DNA from: Aquamicrobium aerolatum DSM 21857
GTDB lineage: Bacteria; Pseudomonadota; Alphaproteobacteria; Rhizobiales; Rhizobiaceae
NCBI RefSeq assembly: GCF_900113935.1
Contig: NZ_FORF01000001.1
Location: 124,001-188,000 of the forward strand
Length of the DNA: 64,000 nucleotides
Direction: 5' to 3'
Position 1 is the stretch's first letter. Every line of letters begins with the position of its first letter. The position numbers were made by a program, and so were the translations under genes. Positions 26,889 to 36,463 of this stretch are shown piece after piece. Below the pieces are notes generated by a model. It was not told where the DNA came from. It worked only from the letters and a program-made list of their open reading frames with translations, and did not search any database.

Positions 26889-27751
26889 TTCGCCTCTTCG
26901 GGGGAGCGCATGAAGCGGAATTCGAGCACCACGATGATTGCGATGATTCCGAGGAGAACGGTCGAGATCGCAAGCGAACGTCCGATGTCGGAGAAAGTGA
27001 AAGCCGCGCGATAGGCCTGGAACATCAGAACGGAAGTCGAGCCGCTGGGTCCGCCGGATGTCAGAATGTAGACGGGAGCGAAAAACAGGAAGTTGATCGC
27101 GGTGTCGGCCACCAGAACGAAAGCCATTGGCTTGCGCATCAGGGGCAGGGTTACATAACGAAAGCGCTGCCAGCCATTTGCACCGTCGATGGTTGCCGCC
27201 TCGTAGACCGTCGACGGTATCGAATAAAGCCCGGCAAGCAGGAACAGCATCCAGTAGCCCGCGCCCTTCCAGGTCGCGATGCCGATCAGCGTGTAGAGTG
27301 CCTGATCATGGCTGCGGTGGAATGGCTGGGCACCAATCCCGATCCATTCGAGGAAGCCGTTCATCGGCCCGAGATTTCCATCAAGGAAAAGGCCGAACAG
27401 CACTGCACTGATGCCGGTGGAGACGGCCATCGGCAGCACCAGCAGCGTGCGATAGAACCAGACACCGGGCAGCGGCCTGAAGACCAGAAGGGCCAGCGCG
27501 AAAGCGACTGCGAGCTGGATCGGATTGATCAGCAGATTGAAATAGAGAGTTGTCCGCAGCGATTCCCAAAATTCCGGATCGTCCGCCAGATATTCGAAAT
27601 TTTCGAGCCCGACATAGCGCAACTCCCCCATCAGGGAGACGCCACTAAGGCTACCTCCTACCGCGACAAGGATCGGCGTCAGTCGAAAGATCAGCAGTCC
27701 AGCAAGCGCCGGCGCCAGGAAGAGGAAGGGTGTCCAGCGGGACGAAATCAT
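26885..27751 (-). CDS. CUT1-type ABC transporter permease (MalF/UgpA-like)
   Basis: A 288-residue permease, about six helices, with the EAA loop VYEAATIDGANGWQRFRYVTLPLM (about 185-208). It is the larger-type partner of the MalG-like subunit. A 120-base gap with a stem-loop separates it from the binding-protein gene. Confidence 0.9.
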   Translation of the reverse strand: MISSRWTPFLFLAPALAGLLIFRLTPILVAVGGSLSGVSLMGELRYVGLENFEYLADDPEFWESLRTTLYFNLLINPIQLAVAFALALLVFRPLPGVWFYRTLLVLPMAVSTGISAVLFGLFLDGNLGPMNGFLEWIGIGAQPFHRSHDQALYTLIGIATWKGAGYWMLFLLAGLYSIPSTVYEAATIDGANGWQRFRYVTLPLMRKPMAFVLVADTAINFLFFAPVYILTSGGPSGSTSVLMFQAYRAAFTFSDIGRSLAISTVLLGIIAIIVVLEFRFMRSPEEAK

Positions 27752-27819
27752 GTGCTCTCACTCACGGGCAGGTTGACCAGTCGCCAGTCGGCGTGCGCCT
27801 GGACCATGATCGGCAATCC

Positions 27820-27847
27820 GCCTCGCTGCAACGTATTGCGACGAGGC
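27820..27847 (-). other. Intercistronic stem-loop after the binding-protein gene
   Basis: GCCTCG (27820-27825) and CGAGGC (27842-27847) close a stem whose inner TGCAA/TTGC bases also pair. It stands in the gap between the binding-protein and permease genes. Confidence 0.5.
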
Positions 27848-27871
27848 AGCTTTGTGCCGAAGCGATGGAAA

Positions 27872-29128
27872 TCAACGGTACTTGCGCATCTCGCGGTCGA
27901 TGTTCTGTGCCGCACGATCCAATGTCGCGCGCACATCAGCGCCAGTATTGATGTCCTGCATCGCAGTCTTCAGGAAATCCTCATATTCGCGATAGCCGGG
28001 TGTCGCCGGGCGCGGTGTCGCGGTATGTTCCAGTTCGTGCTGGACGATCTCCCAGACAGGATCGATGAAGTTGGTCGATGCCCGCTCTTCCCAGATCTGC
28101 CGAAGCGATGGCGGATACTGGCGCAGTTCGAACCACAGATCCATTGCATCACGTGTCGACAACCAGCGGACGAACGCCTTGGCTTCTTCCATGTGCGCCG
28201 TGCGAGGGTTGATGCCGATATGCCAGCTGCCGGTCGGCGTGACCGGCGTGCCCTTGGCAAAATATGGATGGGGCGCGACACCGAAATCGAGCCCTTCAAA
28301 TTTCTCGAAGCCAACCAGATTCCAGGTTCCGCCGACGATCATGGCAAGTTTGCCGGAGCCGAACATTTCCTGGGTGACGCCGGTCTGAAAGGTGCCGACG
28401 GGCGCGACTTTATGCGTTTGGTGCAACTCCTGATACCAGGTCATCGCATCGACCATCGCATCACCGTTGACATAGCCAGCCGCTGTCAACTGATCGGGGC
28501 CAATGACTTCGGCTCCCCAGCTCTGGGGCAGGGCCAGGAGCTGATAAGGATTGCAATTCTCAAACGCGATACCGAATTGTGAAATCTCCGGCTTGGTGAG
28601 CGCTTGCGCGATCGAGAGCGCTTCTTCCCAAGTCATCCGCTTGGCAGGATCTGCCGACGGCTCGGGAAGGCCCGCTTCCGCGAACAGCTTCTTGTTGTAG
28701 AACAAGATCTGCGTCGATGTCCCCAGGGGCATGGCGTAGAGTTTCTCGTCATATGTGCCCTGAACCAGCGTGCTCGGCAGGAAACGCTCGAGGTCGTCCG
28801 CGAGCATTTCATCCAGGACGAGGAGGTGTCCACGCGCGGCGTAGGATGCGGTCAGCGGACCATCAACGAGATAGACATCGGGGATTTCGTTGCGCGCCTG
28901 AAGCCGTACTTCCAGCGTCTTGAACAGCTCCGCGATTGGGAGACGCTCGGCAGCTACCTTGATGCCGGTCTCCTTCTCAAACGCTGCCATCAGTGGCGCA
29001 ACCTGCTCTTCCGGCCAGCCCATCCACGGTGCGGAAAGCGTGGTCGATTGCGCGCCAGCGCGCCCTATCGAGCCAAGCAATGTGGTTGTGGCGAGGCCCG
29101 CCATAAACTGTCGTCTTCCGATCTGCAT
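27872..29128 (-). CDS. Family 1 extracellular solute-binding protein
   Basis: A 418-residue CUT1-class binding protein. The N-terminus (GRRQFMAGLATTTLLGSIGRAGAQ) has a twin-arginine motif, suggesting Tat export. The GSGKLAMIVGGTW segment (about 251-263) and overall length fit maltose/glycerol-phosphate-type binding proteins. The nearby LacI regulator and nucleoside hydrolase make a nucleoside or ribosyl compound a possible ligand, but the family is mostly for oligosaccharides and polyols. Confidence 0.88.
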   Translation of the reverse strand: MQIGRRQFMAGLATTTLLGSIGRAGAQSTTLSAPWMGWPEEQVAPLMAAFEKETGIKVAAERLPIAELFKTLEVRLQARNEIPDVYLVDGPLTASYAARGHLLVLDEMLADDLERFLPSTLVQGTYDEKLYAMPLGTSTQILFYNKKLFAEAGLPEPSADPAKRMTWEEALSIAQALTKPEISQFGIAFENCNPYQLLALPQSWGAEVIGPDQLTAAGYVNGDAMVDAMTWYQELHQTHKVAPVGTFQTGVTQEMFGSGKLAMIVGGTWNLVGFEKFEGLDFGVAPHPYFAKGTPVTPTGSWHIGINPRTAHMEEAKAFVRWLSTRDAMDLWFELRQYPPSLRQIWEERASTNFIDPVWEIVQHELEHTATPRPATPGYREYEDFLKTAMQDINTGADVRATLDRAAQNIDREMRKYR

Positions 29129-29186
29129 TGCAAATCCCCATCCCAGATTTCGTTACATTCCCTGCAGGTGCCCAAATTGGGTTGTG

Positions 29187-29196
29187 CACACGTGTG
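29187..29196. promoter_or_regulatory. Likely LacI-family operator
   Basis: CACACGTGTG is a perfect 10-bp palindrome with a central CG, as in many LacI/GalR operators, in the 142-base gap between the divergent binding-protein and LacI genes. Confidence 0.45.
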
Positions 29197-29270
29197 AATA
29201 ATGCAATCTATTTTGCGTGGCTAGTCAAGACATGAGCTTCGGGTCAACAATCCGATAAATTTGCGAAGCA

Positions 29271-30287
29271 GTGCTTGGGGGTTCGGATTTGCAGAGAGAA
29301 GGAAAGAAGGTTCGCTCGTTCGAGGTTGCGGAGCTTGCACAGATTTCGCGCTCGACGGTTTCCCGCGCACTTGCTGGCGACCCGCGAATCTCCAAGGCCA
29401 CCCGCGAGCGTGTTCTTGCGGCTGCCGCCGAGCTTGGCTACCAGCCCAATCTGATCGCGCGTGGCCTCAAGAACAGCACCACGGGGATTATTGGTGTGGT
29501 CGTCACAGACCTCAACAATCCCTACCACGCGCATGCCCTGCAGTTGCTGATCGAAAAGATGGGGCTGAAGCATCTCGCTCCGCTCGTCTTCGTCGGCAAC
29601 ACGGCCGAGGGTGCGGAACATGCTATTGAGCGCCTGATGAGCTACCAGGTCGATGCAGTGATTGCACTGGCGGCTCCCTTTCTCGAACACGTCATTGAAG
29701 CCTGTCTGACCCGCTCCAAACCGCTTGTCTTGATGAACCGCTACGACGGCAGTGAGCCTGTCAGTGCCGTCGGAGGAGACGGAGGTGCGGCAGGCCGGCT
29801 TGTTGCTGACCATCTGGTGTCGTGCCGGGCGAGACGGTTTGCGTTTTTTGCCGGTGAAGACCGCACAGGCATCAGCTGGGAGCGTGAGCAGGGCTTTTCG
29901 GAGCGGCTCAAGGAGCTCGGGCACGCTATCGATGTGACGATTTCAGCGCCCTACACTTACAGGGCAGCGGTGGTTGCCGCGCACGAAATGTTGCGTGAAG
30001 AGCCTGACGCGGTGTTTTGCGCCAACGACACGCTGGCCATAGCGCTGATGGACGCTGCACGCTCTACCGGTGGCCAGATGCCGCTGATCGTTGGCTATGA
30101 TAATTCGACCTTCGCCCAATGGCCGATCTATGACCTGACTTCAGTCGATCAAAATCTCGACGAAATGACCACGCGGACGGTGGAGATCGCGATTGCCATC
30201 GCACGCGAGCCCAAGCGCGCGCCCGACCGGCAGATGATCCAGCCTTCTCTGGTTGTGCGTGGCTCGACATCCCGAACTATCAAATAA
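29271..30287 (+). CDS. LacI-family transcriptional regulator
   Basis: A 338-residue regulator: N-terminal HTH (FEVAELAQISRSTVSRALAGDPRISKATRERVLAAAAELGYQPN, about 17-60) and a periplasmic-binding-protein-like effector domain. It is divergent from the CUT1 operon and 15 bases upstream of the nucleoside hydrolase gene, so it most likely controls both. The start is uncertain: GTG at 29271 or TTG at 29289; neither has a strong ribosome site. Confidence 0.88.
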   Translation: MLGGSDLQREGKKVRSFEVAELAQISRSTVSRALAGDPRISKATRERVLAAAAELGYQPNLIARGLKNSTTGIIGVVVTDLNNPYHAHALQLLIEKMGLKHLAPLVFVGNTAEGAEHAIERLMSYQVDAVIALAAPFLEHVIEACLTRSKPLVLMNRYDGSEPVSAVGGDGGAAGRLVADHLVSCRARRFAFFAGEDRTGISWEREQGFSERLKELGHAIDVTISAPYTYRAAVVAAHEMLREEPDAVFCANDTLAIALMDAARSTGGQMPLIVGYDNSTFAQWPIYDLTSVDQNLDEMTTRTVEIAIAIAREPKRAPDRQMIQPSLVVRGSTSRTIK

Positions 30288-30302
30288 TCCCGAAATCCAG
30301 GA

Positions 30303-31277
30303 ATGAAAATGACAAAGGTATTGATCGACTGTGATCCCGGTCACGACGACGCGACGGCGATTCTGTACGCCGCACGCCATCTCGACCTGGTCGGTATCTC
30401 AACGGTCTACGGCAATCAGTCGGTGGACAAGACAACCAGGAATGCACTTTCGCTCACTACCCTTTTGGGCCTGGACGTTCCTGTCGCGCGTGGCTGTGAA
30501 CAGCCGCTCAATCGCGTGTTCTCTCATGGCGGCGACGTTCATGGCGAAACCGGCATCGATGGCGCTGAATTGCCAGCGCCCGTGAGTGAGCCGGTCGACA
30601 TGCATGCGGTGGACTTCATCATCGAAATGGCCAGCAAGCATCGCGGCGAACTGGTTCTGTGCCCGATCGGTCCGTTTACCAATGTTGCCATGGCGTTGCG
30701 CAAGGAGCCCCGACTGAAGCAGTGGCTGCGGGCGATCAGCGTGATGGGCGGGACGACACAAATCGGCAACACGACTCCGGTTGCCGAGTTTAATGTCTGG
30801 AGCGATCCTGAAGCGGCGGTCGTGGTGTTCGGATCGGGATTGCCCTTGTGGATGGTCGGTCTCAACGTCACCCGCCAGGTGGGCATCGATGAGCAGGATA
30901 TTCTCAAGCTGGAAAGCGGTGGCAATGTTGCGCGCACTTATGGCGGGTTGTTCCGCTTCTTCCGCGACAGTCTGCGCAAGGTTCACGGCCTCAGCACCGC
31001 ATCAATGCACGACGCCTGCGCACTGGTCCCGTTCATCGCGCCGGACCTGATCACCTACCGGGATTGTCCGGTCGAAGTTGAGGTCGGGGAGGGGCTGACG
31101 CGCGGCATGACGGTCTGCGACTTCCGCACCCTGACGAGCGCCAAACTGGAAAATATCAGAGGCCAGGCCGCGCCAAACTGCAAGGTTGCCGTCGAGGTTC
31201 AGGCGCGTGCGGTGGTCGATCACATTGTCGAGGCGATCATGCAGTGGCCCGATACTTCAGCGCAGACGAGTGTCTGA
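30303..31277 (+). CDS. Inosine-uridine-type nucleoside hydrolase
   Basis: A 324-residue enzyme with the calcium-binding signature D9-x-D11-P-G-H-D15-D16 and the NVWSDPEAA and HDACA motifs of the IUNH family. It hydrolyses N-ribosides to base and ribose in the cytosol. It is cotranscribed with the LacI regulator and paired with the CUT1 importer, which suggests salvage or catabolism of an imported nucleoside. Confidence 0.9.
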   Translation: MKMTKVLIDCDPGHDDATAILYAARHLDLVGISTVYGNQSVDKTTRNALSLTTLLGLDVPVARGCEQPLNRVFSHGGDVHGETGIDGAELPAPVSEPVDMHAVDFIIEMASKHRGELVLCPIGPFTNVAMALRKEPRLKQWLRAISVMGGTTQIGNTTPVAEFNVWSDPEAAVVVFGSGLPLWMVGLNVTRQVGIDEQDILKLESGGNVARTYGGLFRFFRDSLRKVHGLSTASMHDACALVPFIAPDLITYRDCPVEVEVGEGLTRGMTVCDFRTLTSAKLENIRGQAAPNCKVAVEVQARAVVDHIVEAIMQWPDTSAQTSV

Positions 31278-31292
31278 GACGATCGGTCTGAT

Positions 31293-31322
31293 CGCTACCT
31301 GCCGAATCCGCGGCAGGTAGCG
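31293..31322. terminator. Bidirectional terminator-like hairpin
   Basis: CGCTACCTGCCG and CGGCAGGTAGCG form a perfect 12-bp stem with a six-base loop, between the convergent nucleoside hydrolase and amidase genes. Neither side has a clear T run. Confidence 0.65.
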
Positions 31323-31343
31323 AGTTCAACTCTCTGGGTCCGA

Positions 31344-32738
31344 TCAGGCGATTGGACGACGCAGATGCCAGTTCGTCATCTGCTGGAAGGCGTGACCCGC
31401 TGCGCACAGCACGTCCTCCGACAAATGCTTGCCGACCAGCTGGAGCGAAATCGGCATGTTGTTGCGGGAGAAGCCGGCAGGCAGGACGATCGTCGGGTTG
31501 CCCGTCAGATCGAACGGCGCGGTGTAGCGGATCATCTGCAGCAGGACGTCGTCATCGGCGCCAAAAGCCTCAAGGTCGGCAAGCGTCGGTGTCGGCGTCG
31601 TCATGGTTGGAAGCAGCAGCAGATCGACATTCTCGAACGTTGCCTCCAGGCGGCCGGTAAGCTCGAGCCTGTTCACCCAGGCCTTGGCAACAGCCTCGCC
31701 GCTGACCTTGCGGCCATGCTCGATCAGGCCAGCCATGCCGGCGTGATAATCACTGGCGCGCGAAGGGTAGGTCGCTTCGTGCACCTTGGCTGTTTCGGAG
31801 CCGCAAATGTCGAACCAGCCGCGCAGCGCGTCATAGGGAGATGGGAAGGTGACCGGGACGATGCGTGCGCCGCGGGCGGCGAGAATATCGCGTGCGGCTT
31901 CAACCGCAGCGACGACTTCCGGATCGGTGCGCGTCGAGATGAAGTTTTCGTCGTAGCCGATGCGCAATCCGTCGATGCCGCGCATTGTGGCGCTGACATA
32001 GTCAGGAACCGGCGCACGCAATGCCGTCGCATCGTTGTCGTCCGCACCGGAAATGACGCGCAGCATCATCGCGGCATCCACGGCATCACGCGCAAACGGG
32101 CCGATGTGGTCCAGTGAATGCGACAGGGTGAACATCCCGTGACGGCTGACGCGGCCCCAGGTAGGCTTGATCGCTGTCAGGTTGTTACAGGCGGCAGGGA
32201 AGCGGATCGAGCCACCGGTATCGGTGGAAAGCGAGCCGAATGTCATGCCGGTGGCGGTAGCGACGCCGGAGCCGTTTGACGACGTGCCAGCCCAGTACTC
32301 GGAATTCCATGGGTTGATCGGCGTTGGAAAGATGGGGTGATTGTTCGTGTAGGCGCCCTCGGTCAGCGACAGCTTGCCAAGGATGATCGCGCCGGCTGCA
32401 TAAAGCCGCTCCACCACAGTCGCATCGTAGTCAGGAATGAAATCCTTGTGGATGCTCATGCCCGCGGAAGTCGGGGCATCGCGTGTGAAGAGGAGATCCT
32501 TGAGCGCGAGCGGGACGCCATGCAGCGGGCCGCGCCACATGCCGCTGAGCAATTCCTGCTCGGCGATGCGGGCACGGGCCAGCGCCTGATCGGCCATCAC
32601 GGTGATGTAGGAATGGTAATTGCCGTCCAGCGCCGCGATGCGGTCCAGCGTGGAGCGAACGACCTCGACCGGAGAGATCGATCCAGAACGCAATTGATCT
32701 GACAGCTTCTGAATTGACCAATAGTGCAGCTCTGACAT
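31344..32738 (-). CDS. Amidase-signature family hydrolase
   Basis: A 464-residue GatA-like amidase. The Ser-cisSer-Lys triad can be placed at K80 (PLALKDLLF), about S154 (GTSSNGSG) and S177 (DTGGSIRFPAACN). It should hydrolyse a carboxamide or cyclic amide in the cytosol. It is not GatA of the amidotransferase, since no gatB/gatC are near. It is divergent from the dipeptide-type importer and hydrolase genes, and likely processes the same imported compound. GGGGG precedes the ATG. Confidence 0.85.
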   Translation of the reverse strand: MSELHYWSIQKLSDQLRSGSISPVEVVRSTLDRIAALDGNYHSYITVMADQALARARIAEQELLSGMWRGPLHGVPLALKDLLFTRDAPTSAGMSIHKDFIPDYDATVVERLYAAGAIILGKLSLTEGAYTNNHPIFPTPINPWNSEYWAGTSSNGSGVATATGMTFGSLSTDTGGSIRFPAACNNLTAIKPTWGRVSRHGMFTLSHSLDHIGPFARDAVDAAMMLRVISGADDNDATALRAPVPDYVSATMRGIDGLRIGYDENFISTRTDPEVVAAVEAARDILAARGARIVPVTFPSPYDALRGWFDICGSETAKVHEATYPSRASDYHAGMAGLIEHGRKVSGEAVAKAWVNRLELTGRLEATFENVDLLLLPTMTTPTPTLADLEAFGADDDVLLQMIRYTAPFDLTGNPTIVLPAGFSRNNMPISLQLVGKHLSEDVLCAAGHAFQQMTNWHLRRPIA

Positions 32739-33022
32739 CGATAGCCCCCTGAAATTGTAGAAAATTGGTCGAATTCAGCCATTTTCGCTCGTGATCCGAC
32801 CTTTGAGCGACATCAATCTCCAATAACAGCGTGTAGAAAGCAATAAAATAAATTGACAACTTTGTTGCAGCAATCCTACGATCCGTAGGAAGCTTGGAAA
32901 AAAGCGAAGCAACAGAACGAGCAGGCGGGAGGCTGGAAGGCCTCAAACAACGCCTGACCGCTCTTCCAGGCTAGATCCCAAACACTTCAGAGGCCGCGCC
33001 TTCAAGGAGAGGAATTTCAACG
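32739..33022. promoter_or_regulatory. Divergent promoter region, amidase and peptide importer
   Basis: A 284-base gap that must carry promoters for both operons. It is AT-richer than its surroundings near 32820-32875. No operator palindrome stands out to me. Confidence 0.35.
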
Positions 33023-34513
33023 ATGCGTGATCGTCGAACAGCTATGAAATCTGCGGTTGCCGTGCTCGCCCTCGTGGCAGGTCTCGGTACCGCGTCGGCA
33101 AAGGACACTCTCACACTCGGCCTGCCCATCGAGCCGACTGGTCTTGATCCGACGATTTCCGCGCCAGTCGCCATTCGCGAGGTGACGTGGGGCAACATCT
33201 ATGAAGGTTTGACCACCATCGACAAGGACGGCAAGGTTCAGCCCTTGCTCGCGACACAATGGACTGTGTCGGACGACGGACTGGTCTATACGTTCAAATT
33301 GCGTGAAGGCGTGAAGTTCCACAATGGCACGGAATTCGATGCATCCATCGTAAAGTTCTCGCTGGATCGTGCGCGTGCTGACGACTCCACGAATGCTCAG
33401 AAGCAGTTCTTCGAGCCGATCGAGAGCATCGAGACGCCAGATCCGCTCACAGTTGTGATCGCACTGAAGGCGCCGACAGGTCTTTTCGCCTACCATCTGG
33501 CCTGGGGTGACGCTGTGATGGTCGATCCCAAGACGGTCGAGACGAACAAGACCGAGCCGGTTGGAACCGGACCGTTCCGGTTCAAGTCATGGCAGCGCGG
33601 CGACCGCGTCGAGGTCGTGCGCAACGACGACTACTGGGACGCAGGTGTGCCGAAGCTCGCGGCGGTCACGTTCCGCTTCATCGGTGACGCGCAGGCCCAG
33701 GCGGCTGCCTTGCGGGCAGGCGACGTCGATGCGATCCCCAACTTTACCGCACCGGAATTGTTCGGTGAGTTTGAAAACGACGACCGGTTCACCACGATTG
33801 TCGGCAACACGCCGCGCAAACTTGTCGCTGGATTTAACAACTCCAAGGCACCGTTTGACGACATCCGAGTGCGCCAGGCGCTGATGTCGGCCATCGACCG
33901 GCAGACGGTGATCGACGGCGCCTATTCGGGCTATGGCATTGCCATCGGCAGCCATTATGCACCGACGGACAGCGGCTATGTCGATCTGACCAACGCGCTG
34001 CCCTACGATCCGGAAAAGGCCGCTGCACTGCTCAGTGAAGCGGGAGCCGAAAACCTCAGCCTGACCATCAAGTGCCCGCAGATGACCTACACGATGCGCG
34101 CCTGCGAGGTGATGCAGGCGATGGTCGCGGAAGTCGGCGTGACGATGAATATCGAGGCCAGCGAATTCCCGGCCAAGTGGATTGATGAAGTATTCATCAA
34201 GCACGATTTTGACATGTCGATTGTCGACCATGCCGAGCCGATGGACATCGATATCTATGCCCGTCCCGGTTATTATTTTGAGTATAATAACCCTGCCTTC
34301 AACGAGATCATTGCAAAGGCGACAGTGAACTCGAACGAGGCCGAGCGCGACGCGCTTTATGGCGAGGCGCAGAAGATTCTGGCCAGCGAAGTGCCCGCTC
34401 TCTACCTTTTCGATCTGCCGCGCCTCAACATCTGGGCCAGCAAGATTCAGGGCTTGTGGGAGAACGAACCGATCTCGCAGGTCTATGTCCGGGACGCCTA
34501 TTGGGCCGACTGA
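33023..34513 (+). CDS. Dipeptide/opine-type ABC transporter substrate-binding protein
   Basis: A 496-residue family 5 (DppA/OppA) binding protein with a signal peptide ending near TASA (about residue 26) and the segments ATQWTVSDDGLVYTFKLREGVKFHNG and NTPRKLVAGFNNSKAPFDDIRVRQAL. AGGAGAGG lies nine bases before the ATG. It captures peptides, opines or similar amides for the permeases downstream; a stem-loop follows it. Confidence 0.9.
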   Translation: MRDRRTAMKSAVAVLALVAGLGTASAKDTLTLGLPIEPTGLDPTISAPVAIREVTWGNIYEGLTTIDKDGKVQPLLATQWTVSDDGLVYTFKLREGVKFHNGTEFDASIVKFSLDRARADDSTNAQKQFFEPIESIETPDPLTVVIALKAPTGLFAYHLAWGDAVMVDPKTVETNKTEPVGTGPFRFKSWQRGDRVEVVRNDDYWDAGVPKLAAVTFRFIGDAQAQAAALRAGDVDAIPNFTAPELFGEFENDDRFTTIVGNTPRKLVAGFNNSKAPFDDIRVRQALMSAIDRQTVIDGAYSGYGIAIGSHYAPTDSGYVDLTNALPYDPEKAAALLSEAGAENLSLTIKCPQMTYTMRACEVMQAMVAEVGVTMNIEASEFPAKWIDEVFIKHDFDMSIVDHAEPMDIDIYARPGYYFEYNNPAFNEIIAKATVNSNEAERDALYGEAQKILASEVPALYLFDLPRLNIWASKIQGLWENEPISQVYVRDAYWAD

Positions 34514-34520
34514 ACCGTGA

Positions 34521-34548
34521 GGCTCCCGCACGTCATTGTGCGGGAGCC
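34521..34548 (+). other. Intercistronic stem-loop after the binding-protein gene
   Basis: GGCTCCCGCAC and GTGCGGGAGCC form a perfect 11-bp stem with loop GTCATT, seven bases after the binding-protein stop. The permease gene follows 122 bases later. Confidence 0.65.
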
Positions 34549-34670
34549 ATCCCTGTTATCGTCAGGCATGTGCACTGACTGATCCGGAAGCTGGAGAGCC
34601 TGCAGATTGATGCTGCAGAAGTTCCGGTTGCAACCGCTGAAAGACCGATGACCTTGAAAGGTACCCCGCG

Positions 34671-35615
34671 ATGACGGGCATTTTCCTGCGCCGTCTGGGC
34701 TCGTTTGTATTGACACTGCTGATAGCCTCGCTGCTGATTTTTGCCTGCATGGATCTTCTGCCAGGCAATGCGGCGGCTATTCTGCTTGGCACCGCTGCGC
34801 GCCCCGACACCATCGCCGCGCTTGAGCAGCAGCTGGGTCTCGATCAGCCGGCCTATATTCGCTATCTGAGCTGGGTTGCGGGTGCGTTCACTGGCGATCT
34901 TGGAAATTCGGCTTCCTATGGGGTTCCGGTCGCCGGTTTGATCGCCGAGCGTTTGGCTGTGACGCTGCCTCTGGCCGCACTTGCTCTTCTTCTTGCTGTC
35001 GCCCTAGGCACCCCGATGGGTGTGTGGGCGGCTGCCCGCTGGCGCAAGGCGCCTGACCGCATCGCTTCAGGATTTTCCCAGATCGGCATTGCTATTCCAG
35101 ACTTCTGGTTTGGCCTTCTGCTGATCCTGACATTTTCCACCGGTCTGCAGTGGTTCTCTGCGGGCGGCTTTCCCGGCTGGCAGGAGCCAGCAAGCGGACT
35201 CAAGGCATTGGTGCTTCCGGCCGTTGCGCTGGCCCTGCCGCAGGCCGCGATCCTGACGCGGGTCACCCGTTCGGCGGTTCTTGATGTCGCCAGCGAAGAC
35301 TTCATCCGCACTGCTCAAGCCAAGGGGCTGACGGAAAGCCGCATTCTGTGGCGACATGCCGTGCGCAATGCGCTCGTTCCCATCATCACCATCATTGGCC
35401 TGCAATTCTCCTTTCTGATCGCAGGCGCGGTGCTGGTCGAGAACGTCTTCAACCTTCCGGGAATCGGACGTCTTGCCTATCAGGCGCTGTCTCAGCGTGA
35501 CCTTGTGGTGATCCGCAACGTTGCCATGTTCTTTGCAGGTCTCGTCATAGTGGTGAATTTTCTGGTCGATCTGTCCTACCTTTGGCTCGACCCGCGATTG
35601 AGGGCCCGCCGATGA
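34671..35615 (+). CDS. Dipeptide-type ABC permease (DppB-like)
   Basis: A 314-residue permease with the N-terminal DppB helix (RRLGSFVLTLLIASLLIFACMDLLPGNAA) and the EAA-loop region DFIRTAQAKGLTESRILWRHAVRNALVPI. Its stop overlaps the next ATG by four bases (ATGA). Confidence 0.92.
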   Translation: MTGIFLRRLGSFVLTLLIASLLIFACMDLLPGNAAAILLGTAARPDTIAALEQQLGLDQPAYIRYLSWVAGAFTGDLGNSASYGVPVAGLIAERLAVTLPLAALALLLAVALGTPMGVWAAARWRKAPDRIASGFSQIGIAIPDFWFGLLLILTFSTGLQWFSAGGFPGWQEPASGLKALVLPAVALALPQAAILTRVTRSAVLDVASEDFIRTAQAKGLTESRILWRHAVRNALVPIITIIGLQFSFLIAGAVLVENVFNLPGIGRLAYQALSQRDLVVIRNVAMFFAGLVIVVNFLVDLSYLWLDPRLRARR

Positions 35616-36463
35616 GCGCGATCGTCGACAAACCCCGCCGCTCGTGGTTCGGGCCGCATGTGCGGCTCTATCTTGGGATGGTCATCACAGCACTTGTCGT
35701 CGGTCTGGCGGTCCTGTCGCTCGTCTGGACGCCTGCGCCGCCGACGAAGATGCGGATCGCCATGAAGTTGAAGCCGCCGCTGGAAAGCGGCTTGGCAGGC
35801 ACCGACCAGTTCGGACGTGATATTTTTTCGCTGCTGATGACCGGCGCATGGAACTCGCTTTCCATAGCGCTGATCTCGGTTCTGATCGGCGTCACGGTCG
35901 GGGTGGCCCTTGGAACGATGGCCGCGGCAAAACGCGGTTTCATCGAGGAAGCAATCATGCGTTTTGCAGACGTTGTGTTTGCCTTCCCGGCGATCATTTC
36001 AGCGATCATGATCGCGGCACTGATCGGGTCAGGGGCGCTGACGCCGATCCTCGCCATCGGCCTGTTCAATATTCCGGTCTTCATTCGAGTTTCGCGCGCT
36101 CTGGCGCAGCGTGTCTGGGCCAATGATTTTTGCCTTGCGGCACAAGCCGCCGGCAAGGGCGCTTTTCGGATCACGACGGATCACGTGCTGCCCAATATCG
36201 CTGGAGGCGTGGCAATCCAGGCGACGATTCAGATCGGTCTGGCAATTCTTGTCGAAGCGGGCCTGAGCTTCCTTGGCCTCAGCCTCGCACCGCCGTCGCC
36301 ATCCTGGGGACGCATGCTGGGAGATGCACAAACCTATCTCAGCCAGGCACCCTGGATGGCAATAGCTCCGGGTATTGCGGTGGCCGTGGCAGTCCTCGGC
36401 TTCAACCTGCTTGGCGACGGGTTGCGTGACAAATTTGATCCGCGAACGGAGGGCGGGGCATGA
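35612..36463 (+). CDS. Dipeptide-type ABC permease (DppC-like)
   Basis: A 283-residue permease with the DppC-type N-terminal helix, the GTDQFGRDIFSLLMTGAWNSL motif and the EAA region NDFCLAAQAAGKGAFRITTDHVLPNI. The ATG at 35612 overlaps the upstream stop and fits better than codons further upstream. It ends in another ATGA overlap with the ATPase gene. Confidence 0.92.
   Translation: MSAIVDKPRRSWFGPHVRLYLGMVITALVVGLAVLSLVWTPAPPTKMRIAMKLKPPLESGLAGTDQFGRDIFSLLMTGAWNSLSIALISVLIGVTVGVALGTMAAAKRGFIEEAIMRFADVVFAFPAIISAIMIAALIGSGALTPILAIGLFNIPVFIRVSRALAQRVWANDFCLAAQAAGKGAFRITTDHVLPNIAGGVAIQATIQIGLAILVEAGLSFLGLSLAPPSPSWGRMLGDAQTYLSQAPWMAIAPGIAVAVAVLGFNLLGDGLRDKFDPRTEGGA

Noticed and set aside
27308-28582. 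A 424-codon + strand open frame across the CUT1 permease and binding-protein genes
   Set aside because: It is a reverse-complement shadow of the transporter genes, with no recognisable domain or ribosome site.
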